From contig WIXG01000025.1 of NCBI GenBank assembly GCA_009869945.1, positions 310,001 to 374,000 on the forward strand: 64,000 bases of DNA, read 5' to 3'. The stretch is from Mesaphorura yosii. Lineage: Eukaryota > Arthropoda > Collembola > Poduromorpha > Tullbergiidae. Position numbers and translations under genes: made by a program. The notes beneath the pieces are model-generated. The model was not told where the DNA came from. It was given only the letters and a program-made list of their open reading frames with translations, and made no database searches. Positions 11,339 through 26,000 of this stretch are shown here, in pieces (the first letter of the stretch is position 1; every line of letters starts with the position of its first letter).

Positions 11339-14300
11339 TAAAAATTGACTCTTTATAGACAGCACAGTGATAGCGATTCCAATAGATTAGCTCAGCTATA
11401 GACAATTGTGTGATCATCGCATCGCAAGTCGTGTCAGATTCCTTTACTGTACCTTGCACTTTTTATTGTAAGCATTGGCTTTGGCATTCAGGCATTCTCC
11501 ACTCCATTTGAGAACAATTGCTTTCATCCCGACTTGGACGCGAAGTCCGTAAACGCAACGCGTAAAATAAAGTGGAGAGTGACCTCCCACATATGAATGT
11601 GAACAGGTAAGTAAAAAAGAGCGAAAGAAAAGTCGAAGGCGCCGTGAAGTCGTCTCGACACCTGTACGAGTTACGAGTGCTTTTAGCAAGAGGAATCTCA
11701 GCCACTTGTCTGGTCTTGGCATTGGTTGGTGGTTTTGTTGGCAGCGGCAGTGGCAGCAACCCGCTACTAGCAACAACAATCACATGTAAAATATGACAAC
11801 AGGTTGTTTTTGTACGCGCACGTCTTAAATGCTTTGTTTGTGTATTGGGCATTGCGTTGGGTTAATTCTACGATTTTACGATCATCATTGCACCGCACGT
11901 ATTTTGATAAGACTACCTTGCCTTGAGCAATCAAGGCACTTTGTTCGCTTTCGTAGTAGTATCAAATCTCAAATGTGTAACTGCTAACGCAAGTCCGTAA
12001 TGCACTAATAAGCACTGCCATACATAAACATGATGAGATCATGGAACGACTCAAATATCATTTCTTGATCCGAAATCTTGATTTATTTTCTTACCTGTCA
12101 ATTACATTTTGCAGGCGGCAAAATTAATGAGCCACTTTTTGTGAACGTACACTTGATTAGACGCTGTGCAGAAGGAAAGAGTAAACAACGCGAAGAGAAC
12201 TGGAATTCAGAGAAGTGGAACTGGAGCACGAATAATGCGAGCCCAGCACGCAGCAGCGGTTGGCTGATAAATTCCAATTCCACAAAAAGGCCACATTGCC
12301 TCAAAATTCCTTACGAAGAAACCAAATCAAATCATGAGCTTGGTAATGGTGCTTAACTTGACAAGACATAAACATGACCAAATACCAGAGAACAAGCATG
12401 GCTGCTGTGAAAATGTCCGCGCAAGGAACTTGAAATATTTGAGCGGAGGCCGAAATCTTTCAGTCCGGTCGGTGCGATGCTTATCTGAAGAAAATCGTTG
12501 ACTTGAAATGACATCTGAACGACCAAAAACAGAAGTTGTGTTGGTCCTGAAAGGCAGGTACCAATTTAAGATGATCTTAATCTCTCACATTGAGCAGCGA
12601 ACATTCTCTCGCATCCGTGTTAACAGGTGGTCAATTGATCCACTTTGTGTTGTTTATGTCGCAAGTCGCAAAGTCGCGTTCATTCGTGCCATTCCTCAAT
12701 TTTTATCTGTCAGGCCAGGTATTTGAATTCAATCGTCCAGCAGTAGCAACGGAGAGTGGACACAGACAATGAAGACGTATTAAGTTGTCAAAGTGTACCG
12801 TAATCGAAATACATGGCTGAGGGCTGAGTGGCTGAGATTGCTTTTTAAATCTGAAGATTCCACATTGTCTCACGTATTCCACATCACATGAGAAGCAGAG
12901 GCAATATATTTCCAGGATAGACAGGCACAGGCAGCGTGTCCTTGTTGTGGAGTCTTCAAAACGTAAAGCGACGCAATGGTCGAATCCTTCCAATTTTCTC
13001 CGACGCAGAATACAGCGAACGACATGAAAACTGCCGAGATACTTCGTTATGATTGATGATAGGGCCCGTAATTCGAAACAAGGCATCTTAATTTGATGGA
13101 AATGACTCGGCTGCTCGTTCCAGTACGAAAAAGATGACTCAATCAATCCATCGCTTTACTTTATTTTATCCCTCTGCTCTATTTTCGGCTGTGATGATTT
13201 GCAGGTGTAACTAATTACAAACAGAGCGACGGGATTGACGAAGCACATTTTTGCCTAACTTGCGTCTCAGAAGCTGCGGCAGGCTTGGAAAAATCCAGCT
13301 CCGCATTAAGTGCTGCTGCGTAATGCTGCTCTCAAGAATTCACGAAAAAATCGTGATGCGCAGGCAAGGTCGTGAGTTGACCCATCGCGATTGCTATCGC
13401 ATCATCGCCGGATCGCATCAATGAGACGAAGAATTGAGCAATTTATTGTTATTATTTAGAAATACGTTAATGCCAATGCCACGCTATGTCATGCCGTTGT
13501 AGGGATTTTTTCTGTCGTGCCGTCTTCGTCGTAGACTTCTTTTTCATGGTGCAGGTGCATGCACGACTACTCGGCGCCTGCATAGAATGCCGTGCCGTGA
13601 TTCTTGAGAAAAGGTATTTCTTAACCTGAGCACATGAAATATAGCAACAAAACATGCACAGCACAGCACAGCGAGACGAGACCGGGACGGACGTGCCTCG
13701 AATTGTAATCAAACTGGTCACACTCAAGATGCTGACAAGGTAAAGCAGTAAGCATTGCAGGTTTGTCATCTTGCTCTTTCGGCAAGCCAAGCTAGCCAGC
13801 CAGGCATTTAATCCTTTAACACATGCTGTTTACGAGTACAAGTGCAGTATGAGTACTATACGAGAAGTTGTAACGTGAGCAATTTGTGAGTACAGAACGC
13901 ATACTTTACGAGACACTTAACGTCAAGCTAATAAGTCATGTATTAGGACTCATGATTATGCCATGCTTTTCCATCCATCCATTCAGGCCACGTAAGGGCG
14001 AGTGCATTCTTGAGATGTGATCACGATCGTCCTTGTACCGTACTTGGACCACGTCCATAATGCACATGTGAAGCAGGTTCTCGCTCTCCTCGTTCTTTAC
14101 ATGGCGATGATCAAGATCAAGAAGGTTCAATCATCGATGCGATGATGTTGATGATACTTTATCATGTCAGGCAGGGCAGCCAGCCAGCTAGCCAAGAAAG
14201 GCTCAGGTGTGAGCAGGTGTTGTAATTTTCTCATTAATATTACACGGCACCGGTAGGATCCGCTTTTCTTGGACTTGTAATTGCTGATGCGTATGCAAAT

Positions 14301-17300
14301 GTCATACGCGTTTCGCGCATTCGTAATTTGTGGGTCTCGGTTTCATGCCAGTCCAAATTATCGGTCATAATTTATTGATCTGTTGTCTTGTCTGCGTGGA
14401 ATGGGCTTTTTCGTGGGTGGACTCGTCTGCTTTTGGATGCTGATACATAATTTATGGAGGGGTCGATGAATATTACTCATGGACTTGAATAGCTCATAAT
14501 TTGCAAGATTCACAATTTGACGGCTTGGTTCTGTTCTTTCGGATGCAGTTAGTCATCTTCGGGCCATAACCACGATCACTATTTGGCAGGAATTCAAACC
14601 TGATTGCTAGCCAATCACTCTCATGCTATGCGCAAAGAAACAGCAAAAAACTGATCCCGAACAAGAACACGAAACAAACAATGAGGCAGATATTATTGAA
14701 GTGTAAAAATCAGATCAACGTCAACATCATCAAGCCTCGCTCAAGTATTCACTATCATCTCACTCAACTCTCGAATCAGATCAAGTATAAAGATGAATTT
14801 CATGGTATTGTTGTTTGTTCTTGTTCTCTGCTGCATCTTTTATAAATCATGATCACGATCCTGCCACCATAGCACCGACACCGGCACGGACTCGGACGGA
14901 GTTTATTGCTCCTTTCAACTTGAGATGCTTGATCCTATTCAGCGGTCGCCGGCTGCAAGGTGAACTAAACTATAAATTACAGTCGTAATTAAGTGCCTGC
15001 ATTCCGCAATGTCAAGTCAAGTGCACGATAAAGCGCGAGTGCTCGCCTTGCCGTTGAGTTTCATGTTGGACGTTGGAAGAAGTTGACTGTTGACGTTTAA
15101 ATCAAAAGTCGCCAATGTAAACAGTAAACCCACATCTCACCTTCGTCATCGCTCTCAGTCTTGGCCTTTACGTAATTTCCATAAATGTCGACCACGAGTC
15201 TGCAATCAGTCTGGACATTGTGCGTGGCCATAAAAGGCCATTTCTTCATGACACTGCGTTATGAATAGTCATCAGTCGTGATAGACGCACGAGAAGACCA
15301 TTATTAGAAATGTTGCAGGTGGGAAAATGCAAATTTTGAAGAAGGATGTTTCCAAAGATGGCAATGTAAACAGTAGAACGACGAGCAACGCTGAACTCCA
15401 AATCTGTCGTGGTGTGCTGGTGCGAGTCCATTTTGAAATGCATAAGTATGCTGGTGAGCGAAATTACGAACTAACTTCGGACGCCATTCGATGGCAAAGT
15501 CAATCAGCCAGCTGTGATTGGTGATTGAATTGTCAATTTCGAAGAATCCAATCCAATTCTGTGGTTGTGAGCCCCTTTCTTGAAGCCATGCAGGCGAAAT
15601 TCCTTTCTGCGGTCGGCCTCGTGAAGGTAATCAAGCCAACATATGCACGGGCACAATATGCATCGGCATTTGCAATTTGCACAGAATAAAATCAGTCACA
15701 ACCGGACCATTGTGCATTATTCGCCGCGTCGCCGTCATCGTTGATTGTGCAATTGGTAATTGTGAATTGTACGGTACGTTACGATCAAAGCCATGCCATG
15801 CACGCTGCGCAGTGTACTAAATAGCTTTGGGCGCACAGGTGTTCAAATCAGACCAAAAGACCAGACCACGAAGATCGACGATGCTGCTTCTTCATTCTTC
15901 TTCTGCATTCAGCCTTACTATGCGTAATACAAGTTTTCAATAAGAAACCCTGAAGGAGATGAAAGGAAATTAAGCGTTAAGCCCTAACTACGATGACCTC
16001 TCTTCGGTCTGAGGCTCGCTCGCAATTTACTCTCTCTTCTTTTGCACAAGTGGCAATCTTAATTCACCCATAATCTCGGTATTATCAAATTCCTAAATTG
16101 AACAATCATGTAATCTCGTCATTTTCTGCCATCTGATTTGAGTCCCTTTGCTCTATCGCTGGTACGACCCGTAATAACGGGACCTTCTTTTCCGAGAACA
16201 CATTCGTCATTCGTACATGTGAGTAATTGGTAAATAGTAAATACTACATAAATACATGTACGTAGAAGAAAAGGGTAACTTAATCTTCTAAGGGTAAACG
16301 AAGAAATGAAATCCTGAAGCTGCGCCGAGGCTGAGAAGAAAGATTCCCAGTACAGCAATTGAGATTATGAAAGGAATTTAAGCGTATGAAGGACAAGTGC
16401 ATCAATACTCGAGCATTTCTCCTTCAAGAAAGATCTCCAAACGTAAACGCAAACCCAAAAACATCTTGAACAAGTACAACCTGATGACGACGAAGATCAT
16501 GAATAAATACTACAAGATGATGATGATGGTGATGGTGCAGGTGTGCATTTGTGGTGAATTGCAGCGAAGTGCTGTATCGACAAATTTCTGAATTCAATAG
16601 AAAATTGTTAGTTTTTTATACCAGCAGGGCTGGCTTGAATGGGCTACAAGTTTATTATATTGGGCTTAACGTCTACTGCTCTTTATGACCGTGATTATAA
16701 ACTATTAAATGCAAGATGAAGATGAAGGACGAATTGCAATCTTGGCGAGAAAGATTTGAGCAGGTGGCTCAGAAAATCTTTCTTACTGTGCCGGGCTGAG
16801 TCGCAGCTCGCAGGATGAGCTTTCATGTATTTCGTATTTCCTTGCATTTGCGTCTCGGCGTGTCCTGCGGTGCTCTGCTCCTCGTTCTGTATCGCATCAA
16901 TTATTATTTAATAATCCATAATAATAATGCGTCCAAGGCTCTTATCAATAGCCCGGCGAAGGCGGAGAGGAAGGACATCGCACCTGCACTTTATTTTCTC
17001 ATTTATGAAATGTCCTCATCATAATTCACCGTCGGAGATGAAATTGAGTTCGTCTCACACTTACATGCGTGCATACGCTGCGTGGAATGGAAACGGAGAC
17101 GATCTCAAGAAAGAAAACGGCACAGCCGCAGTGCTGTGCGTGCATGTGATATTAAAATTACCAATGCAATGCACGGCTCAGAAAGAATTGGATGATTCCA
17201 AATTGTTCTGATGCTAGGCTGGCTAGACTACGGGTGGAAGTGGAAAAATGTTTCATGCTGCCACATTACATGGCTCAGCATGTAATGTGTTGGCTGCGGG

Positions 17301-20096
17301 CACGGCAAGCCAGTCAGCTCGGTACTGCTGTTCGCCAGCTCGCTGCTGTGATTCATCTCCCGGCAATAATTTCGAGGTGGGAGTTCCACTGAGCCAACAT
17401 GACCAAAATAATAACACACGGGAAACAAAAGAGCGGTCCGGAGTCCGTATTTTATTAGTGTGACCGGTGTTTCAGCGCCAAATACCAGACGTAGACCCAC
17501 GCGTGATGCACGAAATAATGAGTCTATTAAGACGGCACGCATCTCTAGAGTCCGCGCCCGTGTGAAATCGTGAACTCGTATTAATTACTCATAATGAGAG
17601 GAACTCCAAATGCTGATTTCTTCATAAGCATGAAATGCAGCAGCAGAAGCCTCTTACAAAACATGCAACAAGTGGTTTCCAGTTCGCCCATGTGTTTTCC
17701 AGCATTCCGAGCCCCGGCTTGCGTGTGGTGAACACATGATGACCTAAAATGGCAATAATGCGACTGTTTGTTGTGAGACGACTAACTGCGATGTGTACCA
17801 TTTAACAATTTTGTCAGGCACTGCCTGGAAAAGGAAATGAGGAGTGAGATTACTGAATTGCTGCGACTGCGTGAGTGTTACTTAACAAGCTCAAGGAACA
17901 TGAGTCTATTGGTTTGGATTTGGGTGTGGATTTCTTGTTTCCAGTCCAGGAATTTAAAAACCAACAAGTGCTCTCGCTCATTGTTTACCACACCATTTCA
18001 AAACATTATTCTCGACTTGTAGCCGTAAATTGTAAGACGAGAGGACCAGTACTGCACTGCGCCGTGATGAACAAGGCGACGGCGACGGCGCCGAGTCGTC
18101 TTAAGCCCACCTGTGGACTCGGCCTTTTCTTCTATGACGACTTCTTTCTCTTTCATTTGTTCTCGTGGCCGTGGCCTGCCTGCCTGGCTTAAACTTCACT
18201 TGGCTATTGCCTTTGGATTTGAAAGCAGGCTTCTAATTTACTGATGGACTATGTCTTTATAATAATACAGGATAAATTTCTATTCAATTACTGCGTAATG
18301 ACTTCAGCAAAGGTGACAAGTGGCTTGGCTTGGATCTCTGCGTCGAGCCGGACCGAGTCGATTCTTCAACTTCTGTTTTGTATGGCAGCCTGAACCTGAA
18401 CGAGCCTTCATCCATGAGTTTGTTGACTTGCACGCTTCTATCGGATCGTGAGCTAATGATTTTTGACAGCCATGCCAAAAATTCAAATCAAAAATGCCAA
18501 AGCAAAATGAAGAAGCTTCTTCATCTTGACCGCTGCAATTTACGGATTACGAATTTAGTGAACGGCTCCAGCCATTTGCCGCAAAGGAAGAATTATGATT
18601 TATGTCTCATTGTGAGTTCAAGTCGAGGTGTGAAACCTACAGCGTACAAAAACAATAAAATCGTAATGACGAAGCAGCAGATGCAATGAGAGGGATAAGT
18701 GCAGTGAACGAAGAAGGAGAAAAGAAGAATCTCATTAAATTCGAGTTCGAGATTCGACCTTCAGCACAAATCTCAGAGAGAACAGGTTGCAGTTGCAGGC
18801 TGGGTTATGAGATGGATATTGTTGAGAATGAGATTGCATTGGGAAAAACTCAATGAAGCGGTGGCAGGTGTTTTCCCACGAGAAAAGGAGTTTACAGTCC
18901 ACATGAATTGTTACTGTAGAACGATGATGAAGCCAGAAACAAAACAAGTGCAAGGCGAAACAAGGCACACCAGCAAATCTCATGCAAATAAGCGCGAGTA
19001 CACCGTTTCGTGCAGACACTTGACTTGACTTTGATTAGTTGCCCATGCGTGTAATTACTGATTTATGAGTGCCAAATGTTGTGTATGCTAAATGCTGCAA
19101 TGTATTGCCACAATGATCGGTAAGATATGCAGTGCTATTTTTATGTTGGCACGAGACAGCCACGTTCGGTGCTTGCGTTTAAGTTCTAAACCGAGCACTT
19201 GACATCGTGACGATTTGTGACACGGAACGAGCAACAAGTGGCAAAGGAATGCTCGGATTATGAAAAGGCGCCATCCGTTCAATCAAAAGTCAGCACTAGC
19301 ACGAACGCGAGCGCATATTTTATGATGTAACTGACATTCGGAATATGTGAACCGGGATTTCCTCGAGTGGATGCTTCACTATTTGCGTGATAGACAACAG
19401 AATCCGGTTCGTATGCAGATTTTGTTTACGAAATGCAATTCGGACTCGTACTCAACGCCCTTGCCTTGCGTGGCAATGCAACTTGCATTCTTGCATAATG
19501 AATTCGGGGAAACCGAGGCCGACAGTGGGGAATTTGACTGCACTCGATCGTCGAGTACGGGAAAGGTTCATAAAAGGCTTGCTGGCTGCTGTGGGGTCAG
19601 CTGATACTTTTTATAGTGTGTGAAACGCTCGGCGACCGCGCTGCATTTTAATCTGCACTCTACAGCTATGGCCGTGGCCTAAAATAGGGTGAATGATCAC
19701 CATCATCATGTCAGTGGACGGCAGCCCGACAGTGCAACATATGGACACGGACTATACATGTATTTATAGCGCGAGAAGAATGTGGAATGTAATTTGTACC
19801 CTAATATGGTATGAATGTGATTTTGGATCGAGAGAGGAGGAAGTGAGCAGGTGGTTTCCCATGACATTCAAAAATTCAACCAACCCGACCGCCTGCCCGC
19901 GTCCGTCACCATGTCTCGTTACTGCTTCATGTTCCTTTCCTGCGCTGCCTGCTAATTCATCAGATGCTTGATTCAACAGCCGGTGACAAATATTTTCGAT
20001 GATTCTCAATTTATGAATTGGCCGCGTTGGAGCATTGGCGAACGTGGTCTTACTCAATTTTGCCAATTAAAATGCACTAAATTGCTTTTTAAAAAA
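11339..20096. other. Gene desert upstream of emc, distal half
   Basis: No gene recognised on either strand. Open frames reach 147 codons (minus strand, 12703-13146) but have no domain, no sensible splice partners and cysteine-rich noise-like composition. The stretch holds many CAGGTG E-boxes on the plus strand, seen near 12625, 13202, 13552, 14204, 14215, 15315, 15834, 16537, 16760, 18865 and 19846. The opposite orientation CACCTG was seen only near 16982 and 18109. The most likely role is long-range control of emc, which is inference from position. Confidence 0.4.
16516..16536. repeat. GATG/GATGGT microsatellite-like tract
   Basis: A run of GATGATGATGATGGTGATGG type lies directly before a CAGGTG word. 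It is imperfect. Confidence 0.5.
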
Positions 20097-23000
20097 AAGC
20101 AGGCAGATCTTCACGTGAGACTTCGTCAACTAGCCGACCAAGAACTTGATGAGATCGATTTGGATCTTCTCCATTATATTAAACCAAGATCCATGCTAAA
20201 TTACATACACTAACTGCGTTCTTCGATCCGATCCAATCCAAACCCAAATTCATCTGAACCACGGTTTTGGCCACGTGCCGAACGTTCCACTTCCGTCAAG
20301 TTACAATATTTTTAATGGCCAAGTCTTTATCGCTAAGCCCGACATTATCCTGATTAAACAATATAGAAATTAATGTGCAAAGGTGCACGCACTACGCAAG
20401 CCCCGAGCACACACTCCAAACAGCGTCGTGCGATACGCGATACGTGAGACGCGTTGAGTCGTTTGTCGTGTGTTGTCATGTTGCATGTGTTCGGTTTCGC
20501 CTGGCCGGGTCGGGCGGAGAATTCCCGTGTGGGAAACTGCTCCAAACCGAATTCGCAGCGGAGGGGTGCATTGTGGATGCACTTTCGCTTTTATTGTACT
20601 GGGCTGCTCACTGAAGCCATCCACCGGCCACGTGTCATTGCCATTGTTTAGATTCTCATCATTTTTCGGAGCATACGCTTGTTATTACAGAGCATATTGA
20701 CTGATGTTCGTACGATTCAGTTCAATCGAAGAAGAAGTTTTAAAAATGATTAGGACCGTCGTTCATTCAAATTAAAAGTGTTCACTCCTTTTTGCCTTTC
20801 CACCCCTGCAATATACAGAAGTTATCATATGCGCTTGAATTGCGTAGTGTAACTCGTTTGATCGTCGGTCACGTACTATTTAACTACTTAAATAATAAAA
20901 TATCGGGAGCAATTTAAAATCAATTTATCAACGCAGCGTTATGATCAGACAGCGCAGAGCTCTGCTCAAGCTCGAATTGGGTAGGCTTAATCCTAGGTTT
21001 CAACTACGCCTCGTATAAGCATCAATTTAAGTCTCACAGCGTGTAATAAAGCCGTAATTAACAATTTGAACCAATTATTAAATGGCCGGCCGGTTGTCGG
21101 TTAAAGTTTCCAAATTGGGTCAAGCATTAAATTCTAAAACTGTAATTTGACATAAATTCATTCTAAATTCAAGAAGGGGTTGGAATCGCTGCCTCTTTCT
21201 GCCATGAATTAAACGAAGAACCCTTGAGGGACTTCAAATGTCCGGAGGCAGAATTCAAAATTCGTCTCACCTGCTTGAATATACATCACATTACAAGAAA
21301 TTGAACGAAAAATTAAGTATGGTGCCTCGACCTTGTTTGGCCTTGAACGGCCCACATCTTGCCCATGCAATAATGTATGCAATTTTTAATTATGATACCA
21401 GTAACCTTTTCTTGTTGATCATGCTTTTGTTTTGTGGCTGGTCGCAGTCACATCCATCAAGTTGGAAGTTACCAGCACGAACAGTTTGACAAGATAATTA
21501 CCATCAACAAATAATTTTAAATATGAGGATCAGGTGCAGTGGTCGTGACCACGTACTTACTAAATGGAACGTGCCATGCACGATTATGATGCATCTAATT
21601 TTATATTCCAATCATGAACTGAATGCGGTTCACATATTTGTGGTGGTTTGATTTCTTCGTTGTATAGCTTGAAATCAAAACCGAATTTTCTAAGTTTTCG
21701 TGCGCTGCATGGGTGGCAATAAAATGAATAAGCAGAATTCGTTGTTTTGGAGAATGAATGTCATTGTCACTCGCTGACGCTGTAGCACAGTCAGCAAGTG
21801 ACAAGTCGCTGACACCGCGAGAAGGAATGAGGACTCAGACTGTGAGAAATGATGCGTTAAAATGTAAACACTTTGCACTACTTAACTTTAAATTACTTTA
21901 AAACGCGATTTGATGCCTTGCTTTGTCTGAGAACCTAAAATCGCAGTTGCTCAAATGTGATGACGTCAGTCGGATGTGTAAACGAGCCAGAATTTTCACA
22001 AGGGAACTTCCGTGCGACGAAGATTCCACACTCGCTCAGCCAAATTCCTCAACAGCTCAATGCACATGCACATGATTCACTTGCTCTGGCTCTGCGGATT
22101 TATGTGCTAAGCATCAAATCACAGATAATATAACATTAAATGTATTAACATAAAGTTCAATTATTTCTTCACCTTTTCGACCTTTCATTTGCTCTTTCAA
22201 ATTTTCTCATGAGAAAATCGGCAAGCCCTTTTTGCAGCAGCAGGAGTAATAAGGCTAATTACTTCAGAGTTCAGATGCGGGTTTGCAGACTGCAACTCCA
22301 GAATGAAGAGCAGGTGGATTCACAATTCGCATGCACGTGCATAAAAGTTTCGCAATCTTTCCAGGTGGTGGTATTTGCTCATTGATAAACTTCACTTCAT
22401 TCAGGTGTTCAATCTCAATCTACATATTCATAAATGTGAAGAAAGGAACGGGAGAGTTTTCATTCACAGCACAGAAATAGAAACAATCACGGATGCCTGG
22501 CTGACTAAATGAGAGAGTCAGAGCAGAGTAGCAGAGTGCAGCGCAGGTGGGTGAGGTGTGGCGACTTCCGTTCTCGTTCTCGACGTTGACGCTTTCTGTG
22601 ATTTGCATACTGAGAGTTGGTTTGGATTTGTCATTTTGTATACACGTTGCAAAGCGAGGGGTTATATCTCATCTTTCATCAATCAGCGCGAGCGCATACC
22701 TGCATAATGATACGGCTATTGTTGGAATAGAATTGCTATTGCATTGCATTGCTGTTTGAAGCGCAGCGGCAAGGCAATCAGCGGAGAGGAAATTGTCGTG
22801 CACGGATAACAGTATTGGGCTCAGTTTCCGTTGCCTGTCTCATCTCTCAAGCACGTAGCATAGCATGTCATTAGCATTTAGCCTCGAACTCGAATACTGG
22901 ATTCGAAACAAGAAACACCTGCCTCATATTATCCGTTTCACAGGTTACGTGTTAGGCGTTACAGATTTAGTCTTGCTGCCTGCTTGTGCTCATTCGATCT

Positions 23001-26000
23001 ATTTACATTTCTCATTCACAATACACGACACGATTCACAATGCTTTTATGAATGAGTCTCGGCTCTGGCCTGGTCTGGCCTGGCTTCCTTCACATTCAGA
23101 GTTTTGACCGTCTTCGTCTTCGTTTTCCTCTTCGTTGCTCTCCTCCAAAAAGAAAAGACAATCACGGGTGTGGCGATCTTAATTTTAATAAGCTGGCTCT
23201 CTTCCTCGTATGATTGGTATCCATATTTGGCTTTGGCAGGAAAGATCAAAATGTGCGTCTGAGTCTGTCTATTTATTTAGGGCACATCTGCTCATTCCAC
23301 TGGCTGCTGACGACATGCGTAGATGCGACCGACCTTCTTCAGAATTGAACTTTGTCAACAGTCGACACATTTCTCAGAGATCAAATACCGGAATGAATGC
23401 AATGAATGAAGAGTTGCACTTGCACGTGTTCCGGCCGCGAAGAGATTAGAGAAAAGGAAACTCAAATTCTGCTTACTTTTGCTACTTGGACAAAACAAGT
23501 CATAAAATCGCAGGCGGGTCATCTCTTCTGCCTCTGTTCTGATTAAGAAGACCGTGTTGAAATTGAATCCTTGCATCTTCAGATATATTTTTATTGCTCC
23601 GGTCAATTTGTTGGCGATTTCACGAAGGCGCGGAAATCTGGCTTTCATTAAGGCTTGAACGCAGCAGCAGGAGCCCCATTTACAAATGAGGCTGGTGCTG
23701 CTGTCCCTCTGTTTCTGTTCTGCCGCTGATTTGCTGCGCGTCATTTACAAAAAGTGCTAAAGACTCGACACATGCAGCTGACGACTTCCACTTAAACAGA
23801 GAATGATTCATTTTGGGCCTTGTTGGGTATTTTACACTCACAATTCCCGTCCAAGTCCAAGCCATTCAAACTCATGCGAGGCATTCGAGGGCAATCATGC
23901 GGTACATTTTTGGCTTTTCTTCTTCGCCTCAATTTGAAAGTGAGAAGGGACAACAAACAGCAAACCACGGCAAACAAGCAAGTGAGCAGGCAAAAATTTC
24001 AAAGGACAAGTGAGTTCGGGATAATTAGGAACATCCGGCTGCTGGGCTGCTATGCCTCGTCTTGCCTTGCCTGCCTCCGTAATTTCTTTACTGGATCATT
24101 TTCTTACTCGGAAAAGGAAAAGTGACAAATGTGTCAAACAATAAAAACTGGACTCAATTGAGTACGACATTCTTTTCATTTGCTGCCAAGTCGGAGGGCC
24201 GGCCGGGCCGGTCGTTGGGGATTCGAAACAGTTATTCGGTGGTACTGACAATGCCTTCTTCTTCGTCCGCCGCATTCGCATTTGCAGGGTTAACATGTTC
24301 ATGCGTATGCTCACGCTAATATTGCGAACAAGGTTTGTCTTAGCTTGGGCTAGTATTTGTTTGTATGAAGTTTGTGTGCTTGTCCATCTCGACTGCAAAC
24401 AAGGAGGAACAAAGCAAAGTTGAGTGATAGTTGCTTATCGAACTCTTCACAACGCAAACGGCCTGGCCTTCTTGGCATTTCTATTTATTATTGGAGAAAA
24501 GAAATCTTAACGAAATAGACTAAACACAATAAATCCTGAAAACGATGAATCGTCGTAAATTGCAGGATGACAAAAAATTTTATTGTCAGTTGACAGTGTG
24601 CAGATGCTCCAGCTAAAATGATACGAAGAAATTTGTTTATCGGATAAATCGTAACCTGACTTGACTCGACCTCACGATTTAATTGTCTAAATTCCAGAAT
24701 CTGAAACCAGAAATGTGATTTCATAAACAAACAATTTTTTTCCAAAGATTATCTACTGCCGATTGTTCGTTTCCACTTAATTTTGCAAATTCTGCTGAAA
24801 TGTTTAGTCAGAATAACCACAAAGCCAGCTGCTGTCTTTTTGACTTATCGCGAATCGGCGAGTAAGGTCATCCAAGAAAAATTGTTGTGGAGCTGTTCCG
24901 TGAAAAGTACGAGCATGTAAGCGCTCATGTCGCTCCAATGTTAATAAGGCATCTGGGAATACTGGAGCACAAGTGTCCAACAACTTGTCGTCGTCCAAAT
25001 TGTCGCCGCTTGAGCTGAAATGAACAGCTTCTGGGTTCGGAGCCCTGCGTCTCTTTCTCACAAAGCATTCCAAGAAATTGGAGTAATAGGATAATAAGCG
25101 TTTACCACATTATCGAGTACAAAGTGGGACTTGGTCTCAGGCTTGAGTATTGAGTGCTGAGAAAGGAAGAGAGAAATTGTATGAAGGACAAATCATCTGT
25201 GCCTTGCCTTGCCCTGAGTAAACTGATAATCCCAGGCTATATTTGGCAGAGAGACCCAGAGTTCATCCAGATTTCCACAGAACATACGGAATTTTGAACC
25301 CTGCGCCACGAAGGGAACTTGAAATCAGGCACAGGATGAAGTGCAGTACGAGAAGAGAAGAGGATGCAGGTGGTCGGTAAACAGACCGACCAAAATGAAC
25401 CTAACCATGTTAATTGGTTAACAAACCCTGCACATTAACAAGATCGCATTACAACGCTGCTTGCTTGACGCTTCGCTTCGGTCGCGGCTCATAAGTCGAT
25501 ATTTTTGACAAGATGTTTAAACGGGCTGTTAAGTTAAATGGCTGCCCACCTCATTAGAGCCCATTTAACCAAACATTTTGGCACTTGGCATTGATTTTTT
25601 TATTTATTAGCAACAGCACGCCATGCAAAAAAGCATAGAAAGATGTCCATACATTCGCATTGGACACATTCGAAGTGAGAAGGGTTACAGTGTTTGCTTC
25701 AAGTCGCCAAAAATCAGAGCTCCATTGTTGTCCAGCCAAGTGCAGGCGAGACACCGACGCAGACACCGTCCAAGGCGAGTGGTCAGGTGTAATTTTTGTC
25801 CAGGAGTAATCGTTGAGGTTTTATGTGAGATCTAATGGTTTTACTGCATTTGCATTATTGTACCTGCCTGCCAGCGAGCCATCGAGCCAGCAGCAGCCAG
25901 GTAACAAAAGATGACGACCGAGAAACAATTGTGTGAAAATAATATTAAGTTCCAATAATAAGAGCACCCCACTAAGAAGCTGGCGCCGGACCGTCGGCAT

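Noticed and set aside
12703-13146. A 147-codon minus-strand frame
   Set aside because: Cys-rich, no domain, no splice partners and no codon bias.
18330-18689. A 119-codon plus-strand frame
   Set aside because: It begins with TTG, has no recognisable family and sits in the desert without splice partners or a nearby poly(A) signal.
20090-20104. An AT-only palindrome (GCTTTTT/AAAAAGC)
   Set aside because: It is built from a homopolymer run; such pairing is trivial.
24205-24230. A tRNA T-arm-like GATTCGAAA word on the minus strand
   Set aside because: The T-stem does not pair and no acceptor, D or anticodon arms were found.
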